Positions 1 through 9,496 of a stretch of 64,000 nt of DNA are shown here, one piece after another. The stretch is from NCBI GenBank assembly GCA_023431345.1, contig JAEYWK010000105.1, positions 44,942 through 108,941 of the forward strand, in the 5' to 3' direction. Under the pieces are notes generated by a model. It had not been told where the DNA came from. It saw only the letters and a program-made list of their open reading frames with translations, and made no database searches. Made by a program: the position numbers and the translations under genes. Numbering within the stretch: position 1 is the first letter of the stretch; each line of letters opens with the position of its first letter. Source of the stretch: Pseudomonadota bacterium. Its GTDB lineage: Bacteria; Myxococcota_A; Polyangia; Polyangiales; Polyangiaceae.

Positions 1-793
1 CGCGTTGCGAGCGCTGCGCGGCGCCGCCGCGGCCACGAGCCGCGACGTGCTGGCACTCGTCGACCACGACTGCGTCCCAGTGGCACTGCTCCAAGAAGCG
101 ACGGTACTTTTCGTCTTTCTTGAGGGTGTCGATCGAGATGATGGCGCGATCGAAATAGTAGAAGGGGTTGTGATTGGCGGGAACTTTGCGCTGCACTCTT
201 TCAAGGCCGACCGAGTCCAGGCGCACCAGCGGAATCGTGAAACGTGCCCACAGCTCCTCTTGAAACTGTTCGAGCACGCTCTTGAGCGCGACGACCAGGA
301 TGCGGCGGCCACGCCCGCGCCGGATGAGCTCGCTCAGGAGCACGCCGACCTCGATGGTTTTACCGAGGCCGACGCCATCAGCGATGAGGATGCGGGGACG
401 CGCCTGCGCGAGCGCCTTGCCGGCCGGGACCAGCTGGTACTCGGCCAGGTTCATGGCGCCGTGGTGGCCGCGGTAAAGGCTCGCGTCGGTGGGCGGCGAC
501 TGGCGGAGCAGGCTCTCGAGGTAGAGGCGCGTTCGGCGGTAGCCGGGCGACGGATCGGGTACCAGCTCGGTTTGCTCGGGCTGGAGGACGCGCATGTCGC
601 GGTCGATGTCGGTGAGGAAGATGGCGTTCTTGTTGCGGACGAGCTCGCTCAGGCCGGTGACGTGCACGGCGGTGTCGCCGGTAGAGGTCGGTTCGGCCTT
701 GCGGACGATCCACTCCTCGCCGCGAATCTCGACGCGCGCGCCCGGTGCGAACACCACACGCTCAGGCCTCGCTTCAGCTCGCGAGAGCGCCAT
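1..793 (-). CDS. SNF2/HepA-type helicase, N-terminal part (cut by window edge)
   Basis: Reading the minus strand from ATG at 793 gives 264 uninterrupted codons to the window edge. Residues about 1-130 form a DNA-translocase-type N-terminal region. Around residue 138 is a Walker A motif (ADGVGLGKTIEVG), then the strand ILVVALKSVLEQFQEEL (motif Ia) and, near residue 250, the DEAH-like box DECQHVA. This order is typical of SNF2/HepA (RapA) ATPases; the motifs resemble DISARM DrmD-like helicases, but the family assignment is inference. The start overlaps the end of the upstream 1274-residue gene by 20 bp, so the two are probably co-translated. The helicase C-lobe lies outside the window. Confidence 0.85.
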   Translation of the reverse strand, partial: MALSRAEARPERVVFAPGARVEIRGEEWIVRKAEPTSTGDTAVHVTGLSELVRNKNAIFLTDIDRDMRVLQPEQTELVPDPSPGYRRTRLYLESLLRQSPPTDASLYRGHHGAMNLAEYQLVPAGKALAQARPRILIADGVGLGKTIEVGVLLSELIRRGRGRRILVVALKSVLEQFQEELWARFTIPLVRLDSVGLERVQRKVPANHNPFYYFDRAIISIDTLKKDEKYRRFLEQCHWDAVVVDECQHVAARGRGGAAQRSQR

Positions 794-3700
794 GGCTCGA
801 CTCTTCCAGGCCCAAGTAAGCCAGTACCGCGTTCATGATCTGCTTGTCGTCATCGAGGCCGCCGATGTCCAGATCGTTCGACACGTCTTCCCAGCTAACG
901 AAATAGCGGACCGCAGCGTGCGCGAGGTGCTGGTCCGGAAGAGGGAGCAGTTCCCAGTGATCCAGCAGCAGATTGCACTGGCGTGCCAAGGTGTGAGCAC
1001 CGGGGAGATCGACGAACTCGTTCACTTGGTAAGCCTCAGCCATGGCGTCGACGTGTTGCTTGACTTGGGTGCGCAGGCTGGCCAGGTCAGACATGGGCTC
1101 CTGGACCAACTCCTGGAACATCTCGCGCAGCTCTGCCGGAATGCCGGTCAAGTTGATGCCAACGCGCTCGACAGCGGCCTCGGGCGCATCGCTCGTCGCG
1201 CGCATGATGGTGTCGCCGACGATGGTGAGCCCGACTTGCTGCGCCATCACGCCCAAGCTGCCGCGGTCCGGCGCTCGCCCGTAGAAATCATCCATACGCG
1301 CGTAGAGCTTGGCCATCGGGAGCCTGCCACCGGCATGCTGCACTTCGCGGCGCATGAATTCGGGACGGGTCGGGCAGCGAGCGTCGTCCCATTCGTCGAG
1401 ACCAATGTTCTTCGTCCGGTCGATGCGAATAGTGCTCTCGTTCCGCAACACGGATGTCACTAGCTGGCGCGTCCACGCAGCGTGCGTGTCGGACAGACCG
1501 TTGACGATTAGGGTGGCCTGATGCGGCGTCAGTCCGACTTGCGTGTCGCTGAGGACGCGGACGACGGCTTCGATGGCCGCCGCTACGGCTTGAGGACCAC
1601 CGGGAATGTCGCGTTCGACGAGGCCGATGCGGTTGTCATCCATACGGACGAACGGTGCAGCGGCTACTCGCAACGTCGCAGTCGATTCCAAGATGTCGGT
1701 CTGCACACGAGCCCGTGTCAGAAGCTCGTCGAAGGACAGTGGGGTACCGGCTTCCTCGAGAACACGCTGGAGAAGCTGCAGGTACTGCAGGCGCTCGTCT
1801 TGCCCACTGTCTTTCAGTGCCACGCGGAGACGGCCCAAGTAGTCGACCTGCCCGCTCAGCCGCAGCAAGCTCGCGAGGTGCCAGTGCCCGAGCCAGTCCG
1901 GCAAGAGCCCGCGCTCGCGCAACGCCTCATGGATCTCGGGGACGAGCCACTGCCGGCCTGCTGGGCGCTCTTGCATGACCTCGAGAGCGGCGGGAACGAG
2001 CCGGTTGCTCCAGTCGTCGAAGTCCGGAAAGTGACGCTTCAGCCCGACCACACCGCGTCTGAAGTGCAGGACCTCGTCGGGTAGAGACCCGCGACCGCAA
2101 TGCTCTTCGAGCACCTCGACACGAACCGGCTCGGGTTGCCCATTGAGGAACGCGATGACGTCGTCCGTGCGGTACCGCCCGTAGCCCAGGGCTAGGGATG
2201 GCTTGGCGGCATCGCGAAGCAGGAACTCGTCGACAGCGTGCCGAAACTCCGCGAACAGCACCGGGTCCAGCGCTTCGGCCTCCGAGCGAAATATCTCCTC
2301 GATCACTGTAATCTCAACGGGGTACTCAAGCTTGGCTACGCGGCTCTTGGCACTCTCCAGGTGGGCGACAAAGTCGCTGGGCCCGAACTTGGTGAGGTAG
2401 CGCCTACCGCTGGGTGCTTCGAGCACGAACAGCTGGTCTTCGAAGATGCGGCGAACGACGTAGTCGAGCAACAGCTCGTGTTGATCGATTCCGGCCCACC
2501 ACGAATCTTGTGCGAGCAAGTCGAGCGGCAGAGCCCGCCCTGAACCGAAGGCGGTAACTAGGTTTGCTTCGACCAACCGACGCCAACGAGACCGCTCCGC
2601 CAGCCGCTCCAAAACACGCGCTTCGATCTGCCGAACGCGCTCACGCGTTACGCCCAGCATGGCGCCCAGCTCCTCGAGCGTCTCCCGTTCGCCGTGCATG
2701 CCCGCGCGACGCGTGACGATCATACGCGGGATCGCCTCGAGCGCGCTGAGCTGGGCCTGCCAGGCCTGGAGGAACGTGGCATGAACAGGAGGCGCCGCGC
2801 GCTCGCTCAAGAACTCGCGAACGGCGTCGATGGTGTCGTTGAGCGACTTGCGACCAAGGTTTGCGGTGCTGGCCAGGCTGGCGTGGGAGAGTTTGAACAG
2901 ATCCCCAAGTCGCTCGATGCCCTCGCTGCGCACGAAGTTCCTCATGCGAGTCGGCAGCTGAACGTCGAGCAACGAGACGGCTCGTTCGTCCTCGGTCAGG
3001 TGTGTCGCTAGCTGGGCCCAGCCCGTTGCACCACCGGCCGTAAGAGCGTCTGCCACGCTCTCGTCTTCGGCAGTTGGCCCCTGGCCAGGCTGGGCGGCAG
3101 CGGCAGGCGCGCCGCCATGAGCGGCGACGTACGCTTCCTCCCACGAGTAACCCAGCAATGCCTCGATGACCTCTCGTGTTTCGCGGACCGTGCCACGGCC
3201 GACGTTCTTCTCATTTTCGAAAGCTTGGGGTTCCCAAGCAACAAGTTCTCGGACGGTGGCGACCTCTCGACGGGCACACCAGTTCAGGGCGCGGGTAGGA
3301 AGCGATAGCGTCTGCACGTCGCGGTCGAGCGGCGCTATTGGCTCCGGCCCGGCTGTTGACGGCGGCGCCGCAATGGGGGGGTCGACCGCAACAACGGTCG
3401 ATACACTCGGACTCGCCGCTTCGACGAGCGGTGACGCAACCGCTGGCTGCTCCTGCGGGCGGCTGTCAACGGCGACACCCGCCTCACCAGTCACCTTATC
3501 GGGCGTGATGATCCCACGCAGCGTGGGCGCCGCCTTCGGAGCGACACGAATCAAGTACGCCGCGCCGTCGCGCTGGAGATATCCGTGACGGACCGCGCTG
3601 TTGATCGCGCTGCGGAGAGCCTGCTCCGCTCGCCCCCCCGTGCGGAGCCTTTGAGCGTTAATGCCGTACGTGGCCTGCGCGTTCTCGAAGCCAAGCCGAA

Positions 3701-4598
3701 CTGCTTCGTCGCGATCTAGATGCACCCCCACATCGAGCGCACCCAACAAGCAGTCGCGCCACTGCTCTGCGGTCAATTGGTCAATCTCGGGTTGGATGGC
3801 CCGCACGAATCCGCTTCGCGGACGGTCGAATAGATCGGTGCGCCGTCGTGCCGCGAGAAGCCGTTCCTCGATGGCTGCGTACACGCGACCGTCCTGATGC
3901 AGTCGCTGATACTCGAGGAAGCCTTGCGCGCGCAGGCGCTCGGCGCACAATCGAATTGCCTGCTCAAGATCCACCGAGCCTTCGCCGATCAGCGCGCTCC
4001 AAAGAGCAAGCTCTTGCGAGTCAGTTTCAAGCTCGAAATAGTCCTTGGTACTGCGGATTCCCAAAACCTCCCGCACGGACGGGATGGGTCGCGAGTAAGG
4101 AGTGACCGCCGGAACGCTTTGGGGACCGTCAAGGATCTCAGCGGGGTCCACCGGCACCGACGATGACCAGGCTGCGTCTAGGCTCGCTTGCAGGCCATCC
4201 GGCAGGGCGCCGCGGGAGCCCTCCCAGTACAGCCACAAGCCTGGCCCGTCGAGGGTAGCCCCACGTAGTGCGGCGGGCGCGAGTACGAAGCGAATCTCGT
4301 CGCCTCGCGCAAACCAGGCGAAGTGGCCGCGGTGCGAGGCGCCGTCGATGAAGCGTCGTACGCGCCCGGCGCCATAGAGTGGTCCCAGGAGCTCCGGGTC
4401 GCCCGCTTCAATGTTCGTCAGGATGGCGCCGCGTACACGGTCCGCCGACAGGCCGACCAGGCGCCAGAAGGCGTGCCCGCCGTCACCTGGCGCGGGTGCA
4501 TCGGTGACGATGCTGCAGCCCTCGCACCAGGCGAGCGCCGCCTCGAGGGCTTCGCGAACCCGTCCATCACCAGCACTGAACCACAGTTGTTGACTCAT
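774..4598 (-). CDS. Large protein with RNA-polymerase alpha-CTD-like and sigma region 4-like modules
   Basis: 1274 residues. Residues about 430-490 (LPTRALNWCARREVATVRELV) and 540-595 (LPTRMRNFVRSEGIERLGDL) each look like the helix-hairpin-helix C-terminal domain of RNA polymerase alpha subunit. Residues about 635-665 (ETLEELGAMLGVTRERVRQIE) are a classic sigma-70 region 4 helix-turn-helix. The first 420 and the last 600 residues match nothing I recognise. It precedes and overlaps the SNF2-type helicase gene. Proteins with these borrowed transcription domains may bind DNA or act on RNA polymerase; the role here is unknown. Membership of a defence operon with the helicase is inference. The start ATG at 4598 is the first in the frame. 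Confidence 0.8.
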   Translation of the reverse strand: MSQQLWFSAGDGRVREALEAALAWCEGCSIVTDAPAPGDGGHAFWRLVGLSADRVRGAILTNIEAGDPELLGPLYGAGRVRRFIDGASHRGHFAWFARGDEIRFVLAPAALRGATLDGPGLWLYWEGSRGALPDGLQASLDAAWSSSVPVDPAEILDGPQSVPAVTPYSRPIPSVREVLGIRSTKDYFELETDSQELALWSALIGEGSVDLEQAIRLCAERLRAQGFLEYQRLHQDGRVYAAIEERLLAARRRTDLFDRPRSGFVRAIQPEIDQLTAEQWRDCLLGALDVGVHLDRDEAVRLGFENAQATYGINAQRLRTGGRAEQALRSAINSAVRHGYLQRDGAAYLIRVAPKAAPTLRGIITPDKVTGEAGVAVDSRPQEQPAVASPLVEAASPSVSTVVAVDPPIAAPPSTAGPEPIAPLDRDVQTLSLPTRALNWCARREVATVRELVAWEPQAFENEKNVGRGTVRETREVIEALLGYSWEEAYVAAHGGAPAAAAQPGQGPTAEDESVADALTAGGATGWAQLATHLTEDERAVSLLDVQLPTRMRNFVRSEGIERLGDLFKLSHASLASTANLGRKSLNDTIDAVREFLSERAAPPVHATFLQAWQAQLSALEAIPRMIVTRRAGMHGERETLEELGAMLGVTRERVRQIEARVLERLAERSRWRRLVEANLVTAFGSGRALPLDLLAQDSWWAGIDQHELLLDYVVRRIFEDQLFVLEAPSGRRYLTKFGPSDFVAHLESAKSRVAKLEYPVEITVIEEIFRSEAEALDPVLFAEFRHAVDEFLLRDAAKPSLALGYGRYRTDDVIAFLNGQPEPVRVEVLEEHCGRGSLPDEVLHFRRGVVGLKRHFPDFDDWSNRLVPAALEVMQERPAGRQWLVPEIHEALRERGLLPDWLGHWHLASLLRLSGQVDYLGRLRVALKDSGQDERLQYLQLLQRVLEEAGTPLSFDELLTRARVQTDILESTATLRVAAAPFVRMDDNRIGLVERDIPGGPQAVAAAIEAVVRVLSDTQVGLTPHQATLIVNGLSDTHAAWTRQLVTSVLRNESTIRIDRTKNIGLDEWDDARCPTRPEFMRREVQHAGGRLPMAKLYARMDDFYGRAPDRGSLGVMAQQVGLTIVGDTIMRATSDAPEAAVERVGINLTGIPAELREMFQELVQEPMSDLASLRTQVKQHVDAMAEAYQVNEFVDLPGAHTLARQCNLLLDHWELLPLPDQHLAHAAVRYFVSWEDVSNDLDIGGLDDDKQIMNAVLAYLGLEESSHGALAS

Positions 4599-4891
4599 CT
4601 CTCCATCCCGAGCCGAACGTCTTCAGAGCACGCCGGCACCACCGGCAACATCGCGGTCTTACCGCGGTGGCGACAAATGATGGAGCGGAAACTGCCGAGC
4701 CTCGGCCAGGCATTGTCACTGGCGCACTTGTTCAGCATCGCAGCCGACATCCGTGAGGGTGCGTGGGGTCGGGGGCACGGCCTTTGACGTCTGGGTGGGC
4801 GAAGCCAATCAATGTCCGACCGCGTCAACCGTCGCTTGCTGCGGCCCGCGCAGCTGGTGGTACTTTCGTTAGCTTGGAGGGATCAGTCCTG
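4599..4891. promoter_or_regulatory. Divergent intergenic region with short palindrome
   Basis: About 290 bp separate the leftward alpha-CTD/sigma-like gene from the rightward nuclease gene, so both promoters should lie here. An inverted repeat CGCGGT-CTT-ACCGCG occupies 4652-4666 and is a possible operator. A weak TTGACG box lies at 4784-4789. No RNA gene was seen. Confidence 0.35.
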
Positions 4892-5842
4892 ATGAGGCTC
4901 CACGAGTTGCTGGAGAAATATGCTGTGGTCGTCGGAACGGACAATGCTTTCCAGCGACGAGCACGGCTCCTTCAGTCGATGTGGCGGGTAGCGCACCAGC
5001 TGCCAGCAGGTGAGCGCCGCCCCGGCGTGCCGCTGGGATCGCGCTTACCTCTACCGTTCGCCGAGTCCTCTCTCGCCAACTTCTTCACCGAAAACGTTCG
5101 TCGTTCGGTGCGGGCGTGCGTTGACGCAAAGGCCGGCGGTTCAGGACAACTCATCGAGGTGGACCGCCTCTACGCCAACCTGCTCTCGTCGCAACCGCTT
5201 TGCTTCAACCTTTTCGGTGAACTTCAAGCAAACCTGACGCTCGCGACGCGTGTCTTCAGCGCCCTCTGGCCGCGAACCGTGCAGACCGTGACCGCCCTAC
5301 GCTTCGAGCATTCGCCGGGCCGAGGTGATGCCTCCTTCACTGGCGACCGTTCAGCTTTCGACGTGTTCGTAGAACACACGCTGCCGTCGGGCGGCAGCGG
5401 CTTCATCGGAATAGAGGTCAAGTACCACGAAAATCTCGCCATCAAGCCTGCTCCGTTCCGCCCGCGCTACCAAGAGTTGGCCGCGGCGATGGCCTGTTTT
5501 TCGGAGTCCAGACTGGCGGCGCTGCGCGCTGCCCCGCTCGAACAGATTTGGCGGGACCATCTGCTTGCTGGCGCGATGCTAGCGACGAGGACGTGGAGTT
5601 CCGGGCTCTACGTCTTCCTCTACCCTGAAGATAATCTTCACTGCGCTCGCGCCGCCGCCTCATACGCGGAGTGTTTGACGAAGTCGGATACCTTCGAGGC
5701 GATGACGCTCGAGCGCGTGGTCAACGAGATCACGAGGCACACCACGGCGAGCTGGACGATCCAGCTCAAGGACCGGTACTTCGGATGGGAGAAGATCGAC
5801 GCGTTGTTGGCAGCTGAAAGTCACGAAGGACGTCGGCTGTAG
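4892..5842 (+). CDS. PD-(D/E)XK nuclease, PGN_0703-like
   Basis: 316 residues from ATG 4892, which is preceded by GGAGG about 11 bases upstream; the reading frame stays open further upstream but without a comparable ribosome site. The core FDVFVEH (Asp157) followed by GFIGIEVKYHENL (Glu175-x-Lys177) has the order of catalytic residues of PD-(D/E)XK nucleases, with Glu110 as a possible upstream acid. The overall layout resembles the PGN_0703 family of putative restriction endonucleases. It is divergent from the alpha-CTD/sigma-like protein and the helicase. Together they could form a restriction or phage-defence module, which is inference. Confidence 0.7.
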   Translation: MRLHELLEKYAVVVGTDNAFQRRARLLQSMWRVAHQLPAGERRPGVPLGSRLPLPFAESSLANFFTENVRRSVRACVDAKAGGSGQLIEVDRLYANLLSSQPLCFNLFGELQANLTLATRVFSALWPRTVQTVTALRFEHSPGRGDASFTGDRSAFDVFVEHTLPSGGSGFIGIEVKYHENLAIKPAPFRPRYQELAAAMACFSESRLAALRAAPLEQIWRDHLLAGAMLATRTWSSGLYVFLYPEDNLHCARAAASYAECLTKSDTFEAMTLERVVNEITRHTTASWTIQLKDRYFGWEKIDALLAAESHEGRRL

Positions 5843-6523
5843 AACCTGCGATCAGGGTGCACACAGCCGAGAAGGCAACGCTGCTTGAGCATTACGTTTT
5901 CGCGCACTTGCGGGATCGTCCGAGCTCAGCGAGCGTGGCGCCTAGCGCGTCGTCTCGTTTCTGCTTCGCTGCCGCGGCTGCCTTGCGCCCCGTCTTCCTT
6001 GTTTCAGCTTCAGCCCGCTGTTGCGCGCTGAGAAGCCGCCTCGGTGCGCGCTCGCGCGCCCTCATCTGCAGAGAGCTGCGGCTGTGGGGGCGCCCCATTC
6101 CAGCCCGAGCCCGAGAGCGACCTCTTGGCAGCCGTCACGGCTTGCTCAGAGGGCGAGGCATTGCAGGCCCGCCCGGGAAGACATGGAGGAATTGGAGCGG
6201 CACGTGAAGCAGGCGCATTCGGACGACTAGCCCGCCGCCAGAAGAGGGTGCGAGGTCGCGACTCCGCTCGTGGTGAGCTCGGACAGCTGCGGCTCCGCGG
6301 GCGAGCGACTTTCGTGAGATTCGGGAGGTCGCGCTGCGGCCCGCGCGGCGCGAAGCCTTGCCACACTGTGCGGACAGGGTGCTACGCCAGCATGCGCCAC
6401 TTCGTTCTGCTGTCGCCCAGCGCAAGACCGGGGCAAATCTTGAGCAGGTTGAAGCCGGGTGAGAGACTCAGCTAGCAAGCCGAGGACGGGCTCGTCACGA
6501 GCCCGCCCTGCGCGCAGCCAAGG
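5843..6523. other. 680-bp region without a convincing gene
   Basis: Lies between the 3' ends of the nuclease and the methyltransferase. A short leftward ORF (5892-6098, 68 residues, Lys/Arg/Ala-rich) and several overlapping ORFs occur, but none has a ribosome site, a recognisable motif or consistent third-position composition. It may hold decayed genes. A perfect 8-bp stem lies at 6487-6505. Confidence 0.4.
6487..6505 (-). terminator. Possible terminator stem-loop after the methyltransferase gene
   Basis: CGGGCTCG-TCA-CGAGCCCG forms a perfect 8-bp stem with a 3-base loop, 18 bp beyond the stop of the leftward dam-type gene. No T-run follows on the minus strand, so it is only a candidate. Confidence 0.35.
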
Positions 6524-7330
6524 CTAGTAGTTGGCGATGAGAACCTCGGACGCTGTGCCGCGTCGATTCGGATTTGCCGCGATATTGCGCGGCGCCTGGA
6601 TTGGAACAATTCGAAAGATGGGATTCGCGTACAGCGCCCGCACCTGCGGTGTATCCGAGTTCGAGATCAGCACCTGCACATCTCTTTGCTTCGCCTTCAG
6701 TGCGATATCGCGAAGGCGGGCATGCTCAGAAGCACCGAAACCGTTCGCAGTGTAGCCGGTGAAGCTCGCGCTCTTCGCTGAAGAGTAGGGCGGATCACAG
6801 TAGACGAAGTCACCAGCGTCAGCTCTGTCGATGGTGTCTTCGAACGAAGCGTGCTCGATGCTCGCCCCTTGAAGTGCCGCAGAGCACGCACGTAGCGTGA
6901 CCGCGTCACAGACTTCGCCTCCCGCGTTATGGCCATAGGGCGTGTTGAAACGACCTTGCCGGTTCTCGCGGTACAGGCCGTTGAAACCGGCCTTATTGAG
7001 GTAGATGAACGTCGCGGCTGCTTCAGCATCATTGCCGGAGTCGAGGCTGCCGGAGTCGCGCACGGCGAGGTAGCTCGACTCGTCGTTCTTGTAGCTGCTG
7101 AGGATGTTGATGACTGCTTGAGGTTGGTCTCGCACCGCGACGTACGTCCGGACCAGACGAAGATTCTTGTCAGCGATGAGCGAGCACGATGGAGCGACAT
7201 CGAAGAAAGCAGCGGCGCCGCCGACAAAAGGCTCAATGAAAGCCTCATAGTGCGTGGGGAACTGAGCCTTCAAGATGGGAAGCAGGCGTCGCTTGCCTCC
7301 CGCCCATTTCAAAAACGGTTTCGTTGACAT
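6524..7330 (-). CDS. Dam-type (D12 class) DNA adenine methyltransferase
   Basis: 268 residues. Transfers a methyl group from SAM to adenine N6 in DNA. Diagnostic segments are the N-terminal SAM-binding FLKWAGGKRRLL (residues 6-17), FIEPFVGGAAAFF (31-43), the Dam-specific YLNKAGFNGLYREN (110-123) and catalytic DPPY (179-182). Length and order match stand-alone Dam/DpnM enzymes. ATG 7330 is chosen because MSTKPFLKWAGG is the normal family N-terminus and AAAGG lies upstream; the open frame extends to 7402. The recognition site, probably short, cannot be read from the sequence. It may protect the element's DNA; no obvious partner endonuclease is adjacent. Confidence 0.92.
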   Translation of the reverse strand: MSTKPFLKWAGGKRRLLPILKAQFPTHYEAFIEPFVGGAAAFFDVAPSCSLIADKNLRLVRTYVAVRDQPQAVINILSSYKNDESSYLAVRDSGSLDSGNDAEAAATFIYLNKAGFNGLYRENRQGRFNTPYGHNAGGEVCDAVTLRACSAALQGASIEHASFEDTIDRADAGDFVYCDPPYSSAKSASFTGYTANGFGASEHARLRDIALKAKQRDVQVLISNSDTPQVRALYANPIFRIVPIQAPRNIAANPNRRGTASEVLIANY

Positions 7331-7494
7331 CGGATACTGCCTTTCAACGGAGTTCTCGCGCGATCCATGCGCGCGCACAGTTCTGGCCCCCATCCCTGTC
7401 ACTCATGCGCCACGCGCACAGCAATGTCAATGGCGACATCACTGCTCGGAGTGAGGTCGACTCCGCTTGTCCGTGGAAGGCCAGCACTGCGTGG

Positions 7495-7905
7495 TCAGGA
7501 ATTGCGGTGCGCATCGGTGACACTGCGAGCCCGTGCACGGCGCCGCCCACCGCGCATCATCCGTTGAACTTCCCGACGTCGGGAAATTTGGTCAGCTTCC
7601 GAGACCGGCGTCGGCGCCTCTCCACGTAGCTGCGCGCGCATTCGAGCTAAAGTTCGTGCCCCTTCACGCGTCGGTGACATCCGCTGCGCTTGCTCCTGGA
7701 GCGCGGTCGCCATTTCCATATCAAAAGTCGCGTGCACGCGCGCCATGCTTCTGAAGACTCGCCCCCAAACGTCGAGTTTCGTGGTCGGCGGATTCGCCAG
7801 GGCCCGCAGGGCCGCTTTTCGAAGATCCTCCCGAGTCGGATGAGCAGGAAGCGGTTCGTACGCGGAGAGCTGCCACAGTTGAGGTTGACGAGATCGTTCA
7901 GTCAC
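7495..7905 (-). CDS. Small unknown protein, third gene of an overlapping trio
   Basis: 136 residues from GTG 7905. This start overlaps the end of the preceding gene by 8 bp and begins the part of the frame that looks coding. The middle (DLRKAALRALANPPTTKLDVWGR) is predicted helical and the C-terminus is rich in Arg. No motif recognised. The longer open frame to 8157 lies inside the upstream gene and is not believed. The dam-type methyltransferase follows 164 bp further along in the same direction. Confidence 0.55.
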   Translation of the reverse strand: MTERSRQPQLWQLSAYEPLPAHPTREDLRKAALRALANPPTTKLDVWGRVFRSMARVHATFDMEMATALQEQAQRMSPTREGARTLARMRAQLRGEAPTPVSEADQISRRREVQRMMRGGRRRARARSVTDAHRNS

Positions 7906-8383
7906 GCTGCCCTCGAAGCGCCCGGTTCGCGTGTCGGATGGCGGCGTCAGCCAACGCGACGCATGCGTCGGCTCGACCGAGTGCGCGCCGCTGGAGCCGG
8001 CGGGCGGTCGCGCGGAGCGGTAGTACGTCCTCGCAGCTTCGTAGTACGGCTCGGGCCAGCTCGTCGGCGAGCGCGCCTTCGCGCCATGCCCGAACGTTCT
8101 TCTCTCGGGATTGACGTGTTCGACGTCGTCTACAACGGCCGCAGGCTGCAACGTCATCGTCGAGCGTCAAGACGCGCGCGGCAGCCCCACACACGGGGCA
8201 ACTGAACGCCCGCTGCCAGCCTGCGCCGCCCCACTTTTCGGTGAATGCGACCTCGATGAGCGTTGGGACGCCGGCACAGTTGAGCGCTGTCACGTTGACG
8301 CTCTCCGCGTCGAGGGCTTCGGCGCCGAGGTCCTCGAGCCGGAGCTCCCCAACGCGCGCGCTGACTGCCTCAACCCTGCTCAT
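7898..8383 (-). CDS. Unknown protein with zinc-ribbon-like cysteines
   Basis: 161 residues. A CPVC motif about residue 62 and CGRC about residue 81 form a four-cysteine zinc-ribbon-like knuckle. The second half is helical and Arg/Ala-rich, with RATARRLQRRALGRADACVALADAAI. ATG 8383 overlaps the stop of the upstream gene as ATGA, so the two are likely translationally coupled. It may be a DNA- or RNA-binding protein; the function is unknown. Confidence 0.65.
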   Translation of the reverse strand: MSRVEAVSARVGELRLEDLGAEALDAESVNVTALNCAGVPTLIEVAFTEKWGGAGWQRAFSCPVCGAAARVLTLDDDVAACGRCRRRRTRQSREKNVRAWREGALADELARAVLRSCEDVLPLRATARRLQRRALGRADACVALADAAIRHANRALRGQRD

Positions 8384-8874
8384 ACCACCCGCCTAAGTGC
8401 CGGTCTCTTATCAGGATTTGACAACTGGCGTTGTGCCGCTAACGTGCCGACGGCCAGCAGCAGTTGCTCGGCCCGAGTGGTTGCAGCGCTTCGACAGGCC
8501 GTCACCTCCCGGAGCGCCCGGGCCAGCAACAGCACAGCCTTCGGGCTATCGATCAACGCGTTCACCCGGGACGCGAGCTCGACCTGCGACCGCCAGAGGG
8601 TTTCGGCGAGCGCAAGGTCCTTGGCGGCTGCTCCGATCACAGTCCGCTCGGCCGCGCTCGCCGCCGGAGCATCGGCGAGCAGTGCCTTCTGCTGCCGTCG
8701 AGCGGCGCGCTCATGCTCTCGGCGCCACCTCTTCGAGAGAGCCGCCAAGGCCTCGTCGGCTGAGCGGTCATGCGGCGTTTGATCGGCGTCGTCGCCAACG
8801 CACTCCGGGCGATCCCGTTGGCGAAGAGCTTCGTGGATCTGTTCCAGTGGGTCGCGACATTCAGTACGCGGCAT
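8380..8874 (-). CDS. Helical unknown protein, first gene of an overlapping trio
   Basis: 164 residues from ATG 8874. The protein is strongly helical and charged (KRWRREHERAARRQQKALL, then AAAKDLALAETLWRSQVELASRVNAL). A longer frame to 9264 exists, but its extra residues look non-coding. It could be a small packaging- or coiled-coil-type protein, but there is no diagnostic motif. It begins the trio that ends at 7495. Confidence 0.6.
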   Translation of the reverse strand: MPRTECRDPLEQIHEALRQRDRPECVGDDADQTPHDRSADEALAALSKRWRREHERAARRQQKALLADAPAASAAERTVIGAAAKDLALAETLWRSQVELASRVNALIDSPKAVLLLARALREVTACRSAATTRAEQLLLAVGTLAAQRQLSNPDKRPALRRVV

Positions 8875-9496
8875 GCGGTTGCTCCAGCTGCGCCGTACAA
8901 ATCGGCGCTGAGTGCGCGAAAACGAAGGAGATTCTCGCGTCGACCAGGTGTGCGATATGCCTTCGGTGCGATAAGAAATCGCGCCCCGCCACGTTGCGAG
9001 CGATGGAGACGGGGCGCCACCGATGTTGCAATGCAAGCATAGCACACTTGCGTCGAGATTCGTCACACGTGGGCCGAGGTTGCCGCGACGGTGCTTCAGC
9101 TTCAGCACCTGGCGCTGCCGTCGTAGGGGGCGGGTCCCGTAGTGGCCGACGTGGGGTGATGCTGCGTGGCGCATCCGAAATCGCAGCGGGCCGCGTGCCT
9201 GGCGCGACATCCAGTGTGCCCTTTCACGCGCAAGGCGGTGCGCGCTCTGGGTCGTAGCGTCCACCGCGGCAGGCTATAGCCTCATCACGAAGCGCGGACC
9301 CTGAACGCCGCCGAGGCAGCGCGCAAGGTGCTAGTGCCTGCTGCCTTCGTAAGCGCTTGGCGACTTGCCAAGGCAGCGCACGTGTTGCATTTCGATGCGG
9401 CGACGTACTCGCCGGGCGAGGTCTTGAGCCTCCTCCGAGTCGGCAACGGGGAAGGCGCATGTTGGTCCGTGGCATTGGCCCTCAGTACGCTTGCCG
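8875..9496. other. 620-bp region without a convincing gene
   Basis: Lies between the 335-residue gene and the overlapping trio, both leftward. It contains a locally AT-richer stretch (about 9020-9060) that could carry the trio's promoter. ORFs on both strands here have non-coding-like composition. Nothing else recognised. Confidence 0.4.

Noticed and set aside
594..4787. Many rightward ORFs opposite the large leftward gene
   Set aside because: They lie in the shadow of a longer gene with recognisable domains, lack ribosome sites and motifs, and have poor third-position composition.
5892..6098. Small Lys/Ala-rich leftward ORF
   Set aside because: Only weak coding character and no ribosome site; kept inside the region note rather than called a gene.
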